This document shows, piece by piece, positions 26,703 through 34,514 of a stretch of 64,000 nucleotides of DNA (positions are counted from its first letter, which is position 1; every line of letters starts with the position of its first letter). The position numbers were made by a program, and so were the translations under genes. Source of the stretch: DASRIA01 sp963724065 (GTDB taxonomy: Bacteria > Actinomycetota > Thermoleophilia > Solirubrobacterales > JBBDJG01); the NCBI GenBank assembly GCA_963724065.1, contig CAVRTB010000002.1, positions 434,001 to 498,000 on the forward strand. Reading direction: 5' to 3'. Below the pieces are notes generated by a model. That model saw only the letters and a list, made by a program, of their open reading frames with translations, was not told the DNA's origin and did no database searches.

Positions 26703-27743
26703 CTATGCGATTTGGTTGTATTTTTTCGCCGCCCGATCCCCGAGACGGCTGAGCCATGAAGGAGAAAACCGAGACTGGCTATCTGCGCCTTTGCGACGCC
26801 CGCCGGAGACGCCGTGCGAACCCGGCAGCAGGCGATCCACCGCGGACAGCACGCTGGCGGTGAACCCGGGCGCAACCGCATTCACTACCGCGGCAATGCG
26901 GGCTGGAATCGGGAACAGGACCTCTGCGCTTCCCCGCCGGCAGGCGGCCGCGATTCGGCGAGCGGCAGATTCGGCGCTGATCGAAAGGCCCGGCAACGCG
27001 TCACTTATGCTGAACCAGGCGTATTCGGCGCGGTGCTGGCCCCGAAAGATGGCATTCCGAGGGCTCCCGGTGCGCATGAGCCCGGGGCAGACGGTCACGA
27101 CCTTGATGCCATCAGCCGCAAGCTCAGCACGCAGCCCCTGCGAGAAGCCCACCGCGGCGAACTTGCTGGCGCTGTAGGGCAAGAGATGAGGGATACCGAG
27201 TTTGCCGCCGATGGACGTGATGTTCACGATGCGTCCGGCCCGGCGGGCGCGCATCTCGGGCAGCAGCGCGAGCGTGGGGTAGAGCATTCCCCAGAAATTC
27301 GTGGCCATCGCCTCCTCGTAGTCGGCCACCGACATCGTAACGGCAGGCCCAACCTCGATCACACCTGCGTTGTTGATGAGCACATCTATCGGTCCCAGTT
27401 GCCGCCATACCTCATCGAGCAGTCTCCCGACTGAGGCCGGGTCGGTGACGTCGGCCTGGACGGCCACGACCGCCGCCCCGGTCTTGGCGAGCGATTGATT
27501 CGCCCGCTCGAGCGATTCCGCGTCCCGGCCGCAGATCGCGACCCGGGCGCCCTCGTCCCGCATCTGCTTTGCGAGCGCCAGTCCGAGCCCGCGAGAGCCG
27601 CCAGTAATCAGAACGGTCCTTCCCCGCAGACTGTACCCGTACTTTCTCAGTCTGCGCGCTGCCCACAGCGACACGCCTGCGGCCACGGCTAACGACCTCT
27701 GGGAGACCTTTCGCTTGAAGGCCCTTCGCGCCAGTCGCTTCAC
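26703..27743 (-). CDS. SDR family oxidoreductase with N-terminal extension
   Basis: 346 residues. A basic N-terminal extension (about 40 residues) precedes the Rossmann motif LITGGSRGLGLALAKQ (about 44 to 60). Further SDR landmarks are NNAGVIEVG, NFWGML, the catalytic Ser in NITSIGGK, and YSASK with the catalytic Tyr and Lys. It has a C-terminal amphipathic part (VVNAVAPGFTASVLSAVDRLLP) suggesting membrane association. It overlaps the small acidic gene upstream by four bases and is the middle member of the SRPBCC run. Confidence 0.85.
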   Translation of the reverse strand: MKRLARRAFKRKVSQRSLAVAAGVSLWAARRLRKYGYSLRGRTVLITGGSRGLGLALAKQMRDEGARVAICGRDAESLERANQSLAKTGAAVVAVQADVTDPASVGRLLDEVWRQLGPIDVLINNAGVIEVGPAVTMSVADYEEAMATNFWGMLYPTLALLPEMRARRAGRIVNITSIGGKLGIPHLLPYSASKFAAVGFSQGLRAELAADGIKVVTVCPGLMRTGSPRNAIFRGQHRAEYAWFSISDALPGLSISAESAARRIAAACRRGSAEVLFPIPARIAAVVNAVAPGFTASVLSAVDRLLPGSHGVSGGRRKGADSQSRFSPSWLSRLGDRAAKKYNQIA

Positions 27744-28033
27744 CCCTCGCCCCCCGATCTCGGCTCCGACGCCTTCCGCTTGCGGCCGGCATTCTTGACC
27801 GCGCGATCATGGGCGTCATCATCCAGCAAGGCGGCCATGCCATCCCGGTGCCCCGGATCGGCGATCTCTTCCTTGGGATTGGGATAATGAGCTCCCATCC
27901 GTTCCGGGTCACGCGGTTCCTCGAAGTCCAGCTCCACCGGCCGGTCCCGGGTTCCCTCGCTCTCCTCCAGCTCGAAGCGGGTGCGGTCGTCCTCCGACAT
28001 GGTGGCGAACTTACGGCTGAGATTCCTTGCCAT
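27740..28033 (-). CDS. Small charged hypothetical protein
   Basis: 97 residues from MARNLSRKFATMSEDDRTRF, highly charged (Asp, Glu, Arg rich) with FEEPRDPERMGAHYPNPKEE in the centre and a basic tail. I see no known domain. It overlaps the SDR gene start by four bases and the end of the second SRPBCC gene by 23 bases, so it belongs to the same transcript. Composition is that of a disordered, stress-type protein, but that is only an impression. Confidence 0.5.
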   Translation of the reverse strand: MARNLSRKFATMSEDDRTRFELEESEGTRDRPVELDFEEPRDPERMGAHYPNPKEEIADPGHRDGMAALLDDDAHDRAVKNAGRKRKASEPRSGGEG

Positions 28034-28919
28034 GTGTTCCACTCCTCGTGGTGGCCTCGAGTAGTGACTTCATGCGCCCGAGGTCCTCGTTCAGTTTGGC
28101 TCTGGGATCGGAGCCGAGCAGCTGAGCCACCGCTTCGCCGGCACCCCCCGCGGGTGGATGGTAGCAGAACCGCAAGTTCACCCGAGTCCCGTTTCCGGCC
28201 TGGGCAAAGCGAATGATGCCCGCATTCTCCAGCATGGAACCCGCCTCACTCCTCCAGGCAATCACTTCCTCGGATACCTGCTGGGTCAGCACCGCGCTCC
28301 ACTCGATGGGCAGGCCGCCAGGTCCACTCACGCTCCAATGGGATCGGCCGGCCCCCAGGTCTTGCACCTTCCGCACATGAGACATGAAGAGCGGGAAATT
28401 CTCGTAGTTACTCCAGAACGCGTACACCTGGTCGATCGGTGCGTCGATATAGAGCGTTTTCTGGATATCCACGGCGCGCCGCCGGTCAGAAGCAACGCCG
28501 GGCAGGGCAAGGCGTCCTCGACGTGCTGAATCGAGCAACAGACCGGTGCCGAGGGTTCGGAGGATGGTGGCCACCTTGCCCCGGCGGGTGAGTCCGTACA
28601 GGGCAAGCAGGCCGCCCGCCACTTTCAGGGCGGTGGCGCGGGAGTCCGATAAGGGTTCACCACCGCCTCCGATGGTTCCCAGCGTTGCCTCCCCCAGGCC
28701 CTCCAGGTCGCCGATGCGGGAGCCGTAGATTTGGGTGCGAAACCCGAGGATCTCGGAGTCGCTGGCCCCGAGAGCGTGGCGAACCTCGTCTACGATCGGC
28801 CGGAGTCTTTCGCTCAGGCGCTGCCGGCGGATCGGCCCTCGCTCCGGATCCAGCAGGTACACCATGCCTGCGCCGAAGGTCATGCCGCTAATGAACATTT
28901 TGGTGCCCATGGTTCCCAC
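28011..28919 (-). CDS. SRPBCC (START-like) protein, copy 2
   Basis: 302 residues. N-terminal hydrophobic stretch (MFISGMTFGAGMVYLLDPERG), a middle part with a second hydrophobic segment (KVAGGLLALYGLTRRG), then the SRPBCC domain from about 148: IQKTLYIDAPIDQVYAFWSN, FMSHVRKVQDLG, WRSEAGSMLENAGIIRF. The C-terminal signature (PPAGGAGEAVAQLLGSDPRA) repeats that of copy 1 (PPAGQVGVAVAKLLGEEPSK), so the two genes are paralogues within one run. Probably first gene of the leftward transcript; ligand unknown. Confidence 0.7.
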   Translation of the reverse strand: MGTMGTKMFISGMTFGAGMVYLLDPERGPIRRQRLSERLRPIVDEVRHALGASDSEILGFRTQIYGSRIGDLEGLGEATLGTIGGGGEPLSDSRATALKVAGGLLALYGLTRRGKVATILRTLGTGLLLDSARRGRLALPGVASDRRRAVDIQKTLYIDAPIDQVYAFWSNYENFPLFMSHVRKVQDLGAGRSHWSVSGPGGLPIEWSAVLTQQVSEEVIAWRSEAGSMLENAGIIRFAQAGNGTRVNLRFCYHPPAGGAGEAVAQLLGSDPRAKLNEDLGRMKSLLEATTRSGTHGKESQP

Positions 28920-28930
28920 CTCCCGGAAGA

Positions 28931-29050
28931 GCCGGGAGCGAGGAGTCGGGAGTCAGGATTCGAGGGAGTTACCGGGCAGGCCCACGACTGAACGGTGGGG
29001 ACCTGACCAATGACTTCCTGACCCAGCTCACGCCTCCCGACTCCGGACTG
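28931..29050. repeat. Short-word element with inverted GAGTCGGG arms
   Basis: Left arm has GAGGAGTCGGGAGTCAGGA and right arm CGCCTCCCGACTCCGGACT, imperfect inverted copies of 7-base words, in the 296-base gap between the divergent SRPBCC and glycosyltransferase genes. The same words recur at 19,784 to 19,872. Both genes' promoters must lie in this gap; I could not assign -10/-35 boxes reliably. Confidence 0.4.
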
Positions 29051-29215
29051 TAATACTGTGAAACTGACCATTTGCCGTCAGTCTTCTGTGACGGCACTCA
29101 CACGGTTTAGGAGGCGCGGAACCCGGAAAAGGGTACGGTAGAGGTCAAAATTGGCCGCGCTGGCAATTCATCTACGATAGAGTCGATCTACTTGTAAATA
29201 CGAACGAGCTTTTCA

Positions 29216-30374
29216 ATGCCTTCGCAGTACACCGTTGTCGCGTTTTCGCACCTTCGCTGGAACTTTGTTTATCAACGCCCGCAGCATCTGCTCTCCCGTC
29301 TGGCCGCCAGGCACCGGGTGGTGTTCATCGAGGAACCCGAGCTCGACCCCGATGGCCCGCCCCGGTGGGAGAAGAGCTCACCAGCCCCGAACCTTACAGT
29401 ATACCGGCCCCGGACCCCGGTGCGCGCCCCCGGGTTCCATGCCGACCAGCTCCCCGTCCTGGAGCCACTGATCGCGGAGTTGGCTGCCGAACTGGGCACC
29501 GCCACCCTTTTGGCCTGGCTGTACACGCCGATGGCGCTGCCGCTGGTCCGCGCCCTCGACCCGAATGCGGTCGTCTACGACTGCATGGACGAGCTGTCCC
29601 CGTTCCTGGGCGCCCCGCCCGAGCTCCTGTCCCACGAGGCCGCGCTGCTGGGGTATGCCGACGTCTGATGTTCACCGGCGGCCCCAGCCTTTATCGGGCC
29701 AAACAGGTCGCGCCATCCAAACGTGCACTGCTTTCCCAGCAGCGTCGACGCGGCGCACTTTTGCCTGACCGCTGAGACGGCATCCCGGTCAGCGAAGCCG
29801 ACGGATCAGGCCGAGCTTCCGCATCCCCGGCTGGGTTTCTACGGCGTCATCGACGAACGGTTGGACCTGGAAATCGTAGACCGGCGTGGCTCAGGCTGCA
29901 CCCCGACTGGCAGATCGTGCTGGTCGGGCCCGGTGGTGAAGATCGATCCGCTACGCTGCTGCCGCGCCGGCCCAATATCCATTACTTCGGCCTGCGCAGC
30001 TATGACGAGCTGCCGCCGCTACCTGGTCGGGCTGGGACGTCTGCCTGCTGCCCTTCGCCAGGAACGAGGCCACCCGCTTCATCAGCCCGACCAAGACGCT
30101 GGAGTACATGGCGGCCGAGCTTCCGATCGTGAGCACGCCGATCGCCGACGTGGCGGAGCCCTACGGCCACATCGTCTACCTCGGCACCACAGCAGATGAA
30201 TTCCTGGCGGCGTGCGAGGCGGCTCTGGCCTCCAGCCCCGCGGAGCGGGATCGCCGTGCAACCCAGATGAGGAAAGTCCTGGCGCGCACATCCTGGGACG
30301 TGACGGTCGATGCCATGGACACGCTCCTCGACCAGGCGATAGCAAGAAGTGTGGACGCTCGCGTACCCGTCTGA
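29216..30374 (+). pseudogene. Glycosyltransferase (GT-B type), multiple frameshifts
   Basis: The N-terminal 150 residues are intact (VVAFSHLRWNFVYQRPQHLL, VVYDCMDELSPF), then the frame is broken at about 29,665 and at least five more times up to 30,060. Recovered parts are VHCFPSSVDAAHF, ELPHPRLGFYGVIDER, NIHYFGLRSYDELP, ATRFISPTKTLEYMA and the C-terminal helices (30,108 to 30,374), in the order of family GT1/GT4 enzymes. Restored length is about 385 residues. These enzymes transfer a sugar from a nucleotide-sugar donor; here the neighbour is a galactopyranose-mutase-like protein. Indel density is far above the flanks. Confidence 0.7.
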
Positions 30375-30436
30375 GGAGGAGTATCGCAATACGAGGTCGT
30401 TTAGCTCGACACCCTGAAAGGATTCAAGGCCCTCAC

Positions 30437-31953
30437 ATGCCACCTAAACATATGGATTCGTCTGAAGCAGCCGCTCCCGTCGTCGTCGTCGGCGCGGGAC
30501 CTACCGGACTCAGTGCGGCGTACCACCTCGGCCAGGACGCTCTGCTGGTCGAGGGGGCCGACCGTGTCGGAGGCTGGTGCAGGTCGATCGAAGACAATGG
30601 CTTCACCTTCGATATGGCCGGTCACATCATGTTTTCCAACGACCCCTACGTCCACGAGCTGTATCAGATGCTATTGGGCGACAACGTCCACTGGCAGGAT
30701 CGTGAGGCATGGATCTACAGCAAGCATGTCTATACCCGCTACCCCTTTCAGGGTGCGCTGTACGGCCTTTCGCCCGAGGTGATCTCGGAGTGCATCGTCG
30801 GCGCCATCGAGGCTCGCTTCGGCAGTCTCACGGCCAGGAAACCGGTGCGATGACCAGGGCGCCAATGGGGACTACACCGGTCCGGAGCGCCGCGGCATGT
30901 TCGAGCCGCTGATGAGGACCGGTGCGGCCCCGAGGAAGGCCGCCTACGACGGGCGCGAGCGGCGGCTCGGCGTGGGGCACAAAGGCGAGCCCAGGAACTT
31001 CGAGGAGTTCATCTACAAGGTATGGGGAACGGGAATCGCAAAGCATTTCGCCATCCCGTACAACCGGAAGCTCTGGGCGGTGCCGCTGGATGAAATGGAG
31101 ACCTCGTGGCTGGGCGGCCGGGTGCCGCTCCCCAATCTGGAAGAGATGGTCGCACGGCGCGCTCTCACCGGTCCCCAAGCCGATGGGACCCAACGCCCGG
31201 TTCGGCTATCCGCTGCGAGGCGGTTTTCAGGCCCTCATGGACGGGTTCCTGCCTCACCTGAAGGGTGATCTGCTGCTCAACACGACGGTGACCTCGGTTT
31301 CGCCCCAGCGCCACAACCTCATCCTGTCCGATGGCAGCGTGGTGCCCTACGAGTACCTCATCAGCACCATGCCGCTCCCGGCCCTGATCGGCCTCATCGG
31401 GCAGGAGGCGCCGGCCGACGTGCGCAAGGCCGCCGCCGGTCTCCGTCATGTGTCGGTCCGCTGCGTCAATATCGGCATCGGCCGCGAGAATCTCACCGAT
31501 AAGCACTGGATCTACTACCCCGAGGACACTGTATTCCACCGCATCTTCGTGCAGGGTAACGCCTCTCCCCACTGCAATGCGCCGGGCGGTTTCGGCATCA
31601 CCTGCGAAATCACCTATTCCGACGCCAAGCCGCTGCCGGTGGATGGCGACGAGCTGATCCAGCGCTGCATCGAAGACTGCCACAAGGTGGGCTTCTTCAC
31701 GCCCGACGACCCGATCTGGGCCGCCAACCAGGTGGACCTGCCGGTGGCATACGTCGTCTATGACCACGATCGGGCCAAGAATGTGGACCTGATTCGCGGG
31801 TGGTTGTCGGCCCAGGACATCGTGCTGGCAGGCCGCTACGCGGAGTGGGAGTATTACAACTCGGACCACGCCTTCATCGCGGGCAAGAAGGCCGCCGAAC
31901 AGGTGAAGGAGCTGCGGGACGAGCCTGATACGATGATGCTGTCCGCCACGTGA
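30437..31953 (+). pseudogene. UDP-galactopyranose-mutase-like flavoprotein, frameshifted
   Basis: A flavoprotein with an N-terminal Rossmann (PVVVVGAGPTGLSAAYHLG), GADRVGGWCRSIEDNGFTFD and AGHIMFSND as in UDP-galactopyranose mutase and protoporphyrinogen-oxidase-like proteins. Frame changes near 30,835, 30,870 and 31,165 to 31,185 separate it from the middle part (NRKLWAVPLDEMETSWLGGR) and the clean C-terminal 250 residues (FGYPLRGGFQALMDGFLPHL to the stop at 31,953). Repaired length about 500 residues. The likely reaction is ring contraction or oxidation of a nucleotide sugar; a mutase role is inference. Confidence 0.65.
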
Positions 31954-32047
31954 GGAGAAGGTGAGCAGGAAGAGGTGAGAAGTGAGAAGCGCACTGGCCC
32001 GGCCAGGAGCACTCTCTCACTTCTTACCGCTCACCCTTACTCTTTCA
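31953..32047. repeat. Palindromic short-word element between mutase-like gene and GH1
   Basis: Left arm with GTGAGAAGTGAGAAG words and right arm CTCTCACTTCTTACCGCTCACCC are imperfect inverted copies around the centre CTGGCCCGGCCAG, itself a palindrome. It fills almost the whole gap between the two genes, so the hydrolase ATG lies directly downstream of it. Confidence 0.45.
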
Positions 32048-32049
32048 TC

Positions 32050-33336
32050 ATGTCCAACGCCTTCCCGCGCCGCCGGCCCGAAGATTTCCTCTGGGCCACC
32101 GGCATCGAGAATACGTTCGTCCCGCAAACCCGGCCGGGGCATCGGGCCCTCGATGAGTATGAGCTCATGGGGCACTATGAGAACTGGCGCGGCGACCTGG
32201 CCCTGGCCCGGGATCTCGGGCTCCGCATGATCCGCTGGGGTGTGCCGTGGTACCGGGTCGAGCCGTTTCAGTCCGGCGACTACGACTGGGGCTGGACCGA
32301 CCAGGTGATTCCCTACATGGTCGAGGAGCTGGGCATCACCCCCATCATCGATCTGATGCACTACGGCTGCCCCTTCTGGCTCGGCCGGGAATTCGCCAGC
32401 GCCGAATACCCCGCCGCGGTCTCCCGCTATGCCGAGGCGTTCGCCCGAAGGTACGAGAAGCTGGTCCAGTGGTATACGCCGCTGAATGAGCCGATCGTTA
32501 CTGCCCTCTATTGCGGGCAGCGGGGCCTCTGGCCTCCGTATCTCCGGAGCGAGAGCGGCTACGTGCATATCCTGCTCCAGGCCATCGAGGGGATCATCGA
32601 GACTTCGGCGGTTCTCAAGTCGGTCAATCCGGACATGGTGCTGGTGCACGTGGAGGCCACGGGACTCAGCCGCACCGCCCGGGAGGATCTCCATGCGGTG
32701 GCGCAGGAAGAGCAGTCGCGCACCTTCCTCCCCTTCGATCTCCTGACCGGCCGGGTCACGCCCTCGCACCCGATGTTCTCCTGGCTGGTGCGGAGCGGCG
32801 CCTCACCCGACCGTCTCGCCTCCATCGCGGCGCGTCCGGTGGCGTTCGGTCTGATGGGCCTCAACTTCTACCCCCAATGGTCTACCACCCAGCTTTATAT
32901 CGACCGGAAAGGGCGTCTGGCGTATCAACCGGTGGAGCAGGACGGCGCCGGCTTTACCAGTCTCATCGAGAGCTATTACGACCGGTATCGGCTCCCCCTC
33001 ATGGTCACCGAAACCAGCGCCAAAGGGGACGAGAGCATTCGCGCCCGCTGGCTGGAGGCATCGGTCACAGCCATTCGCGCGCTGCGTGGCCGCGGCATCC
33101 CGGTGCTTGGCTACACCTGGTTTCCGTTGTTCACCATGATCGATTGGCGCTACCGCTTCGGGAGGGGACCACTACACGAGTACCGGCTCGAGCTGGGCTT
33201 GTACTCCCTGGATGGCGAGGGACAGCGCTGGAGGCCGACGCCACTGGTGGAGCAGTTCCGGAGCTATGTGGCCGACTCGGAGACCGCCGTCGGGAACCTG
33301 GTCATGGGAGAACCCTCAAGCACCTCCGGCGTGTGA
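32050..33336 (+). CDS. GH1-like glycoside hydrolase A
   Basis: 428 residues of the family 1 glycoside hydrolase TIM barrel. It has LWATGIENTF at the start, HYGCPFWLGREF, the acid/base Glu147 in WYTPLNEPIV, and the likely nucleophile Glu321 in PLMVTETSAKG instead of the classic TENG. The chain is shorter than typical 450-residue beta-glucosidases. ATG 32050 follows the palindromic element directly. No signal peptide, so intracellular. Its stop overlaps the GTG of hydrolase B, implying translational coupling. Confidence 0.75.
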   Translation: MSNAFPRRRPEDFLWATGIENTFVPQTRPGHRALDEYELMGHYENWRGDLALARDLGLRMIRWGVPWYRVEPFQSGDYDWGWTDQVIPYMVEELGITPIIDLMHYGCPFWLGREFASAEYPAAVSRYAEAFARRYEKLVQWYTPLNEPIVTALYCGQRGLWPPYLRSESGYVHILLQAIEGIIETSAVLKSVNPDMVLVHVEATGLSRTAREDLHAVAQEEQSRTFLPFDLLTGRVTPSHPMFSWLVRSGASPDRLASIAARPVAFGLMGLNFYPQWSTTQLYIDRKGRLAYQPVEQDGAGFTSLIESYYDRYRLPLMVTETSAKGDESIRARWLEASVTAIRALRGRGIPVLGYTWFPLFTMIDWRYRFGRGPLHEYRLELGLYSLDGEGQRWRPTPLVEQFRSYVADSETAVGNLVMGEPSSTSGV

Positions 33337-34514
33337 CTCGCGACTCGCGACGGTCCCCCGACTCCCAACTGTTTCGCTCCTACTGGATGGGCGGATTCGA
33401 GTCGTCCTGCCAGATCAACGGCGGCGGTATCCGGCTCGACCTCGTGGCTGCCACCCAGCACGACCAGCTGATCGATGAGGACTACGGGCGACTGCAGGAG
33501 ATGGGCATCGCCACCGCGCGAGAAGGAATGCGGTGGCACCTGATCGACCGGGGCCGCCGGCTGGATTTCTCGTCGGTGCTGCCGATGGTCGAGGCCGCCG
33601 AGCGGCACGGGATCCAGCTGCTCTGGAACCTGTGCCACTACGGGTGGCCGGGGGATGTAAACCTCTATACCCCCGGCTTCGTGGAGCGCTTCGCCCGTTA
33701 CTGCGGCGCGGCGGCGCGCTTCATCTCCGATCACACCGAGGCCGTGCCCTCCTACGTGCCGATCAACGAGATCTCGTTCTTCGCCTGGGCCGCGGGTGAG
33801 GTGGGATACATCTATCCTCACGGACACGGCCGGGGACATGAGGTCAAGAAGCAGCTGGTGCGGGCGACGATCGCGGGCATGGAAGCGATCTGGGAGGTGG
33901 ACCCCCGGGCGCGCATGGTTCAGGTGGATCCGTTGATTCACGTGGTCCCGCCCCGGGGCCGGCCTGACCTTGCCCGCGCCGCCGCCGACCAGCGAGCCAG
34001 GCAGTTCGAGGCCTGGGACATGCTGGCCGGCGGGCTGGACCCCGCACTGGGCGGTCACCCGCGCTACCTCGACATCATCGGGGTCAACTTCTACCATGCT
34101 AATCAGTGGGAGTATCCTGACCAGCGCCTCCGCTGGGAGGACACCCCGCGGGACCGGCGCTGGGTGCCGCTGCGGTATCTGCTGTCGGAGGTCTACGATC
34201 GCTACGACCGTCCGATGATCCTGTCGGAGACCAGTCACTTCGGCACGGGACGGGGTCGCTGGATCCGGGAGGTGGCGGACGAAGTGCAGCACGCCCGAGC
34301 TATGGGGGTGCCGATGGAAGGGATCTGCATCTACCCGATCATCGATCGGCCCGACTGGGACGACCAGGATCATTGGCACCACAGCGGGCTCTGGGATCTC
34401 CGGCGCGATGCTGCCAACCGGCTCCAGCGGGTGCTGTGCCAGGAATACGCGGGGGAGCTTCGGATAGCGATGACGCAAAGCCCGCCCTGTAGCCCGGCCG
34501 GTCAGGGCCGGTAA
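33333..34514 (+). CDS. GH1-like glycoside hydrolase B
   Basis: 393 residues, a second GH1-like barrel: SYWMGGFESSCQINGGG, AAERHGIQLLWNLCHYGWPG, the acid/base region YVPINEISFFAWAAGEVG (NEI in place of NEP), LDIIGVNFYHANQWE and the nucleophile region MILSETSHFGTGRGR. It is distantly related to hydrolase A and probably arose by old duplication. GTG at 33333 overlaps the A stop; its first 12 codons coincide with a short 7-base-word array (ACTCGCG twice). A downstream ATG at 33387 is an alternative start. It overlaps the convergent GH2 gene by 13 bases. Confidence 0.7.
   Translation: MTRDSRRSPDSQLFRSYWMGGFESSCQINGGGIRLDLVAATQHDQLIDEDYGRLQEMGIATAREGMRWHLIDRGRRLDFSSVLPMVEAAERHGIQLLWNLCHYGWPGDVNLYTPGFVERFARYCGAAARFISDHTEAVPSYVPINEISFFAWAAGEVGYIYPHGHGRGHEVKKQLVRATIAGMEAIWEVDPRARMVQVDPLIHVVPPRGRPDLARAAADQRARQFEAWDMLAGGLDPALGGHPRYLDIIGVNFYHANQWEYPDQRLRWEDTPRDRRWVPLRYLLSEVYDRYDRPMILSETSHFGTGRGRWIREVADEVQHARAMGVPMEGICIYPIIDRPDWDDQDHWHHSGLWDLRRDAANRLQRVLCQEYAGELRIAMTQSPPCSPAGQGR

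Noticed and set aside
27740..28042. An earlier start for the small charged protein (28042)
   Set aside because: Adds only three residues; the ATG at 28033 gives a cleaner start.
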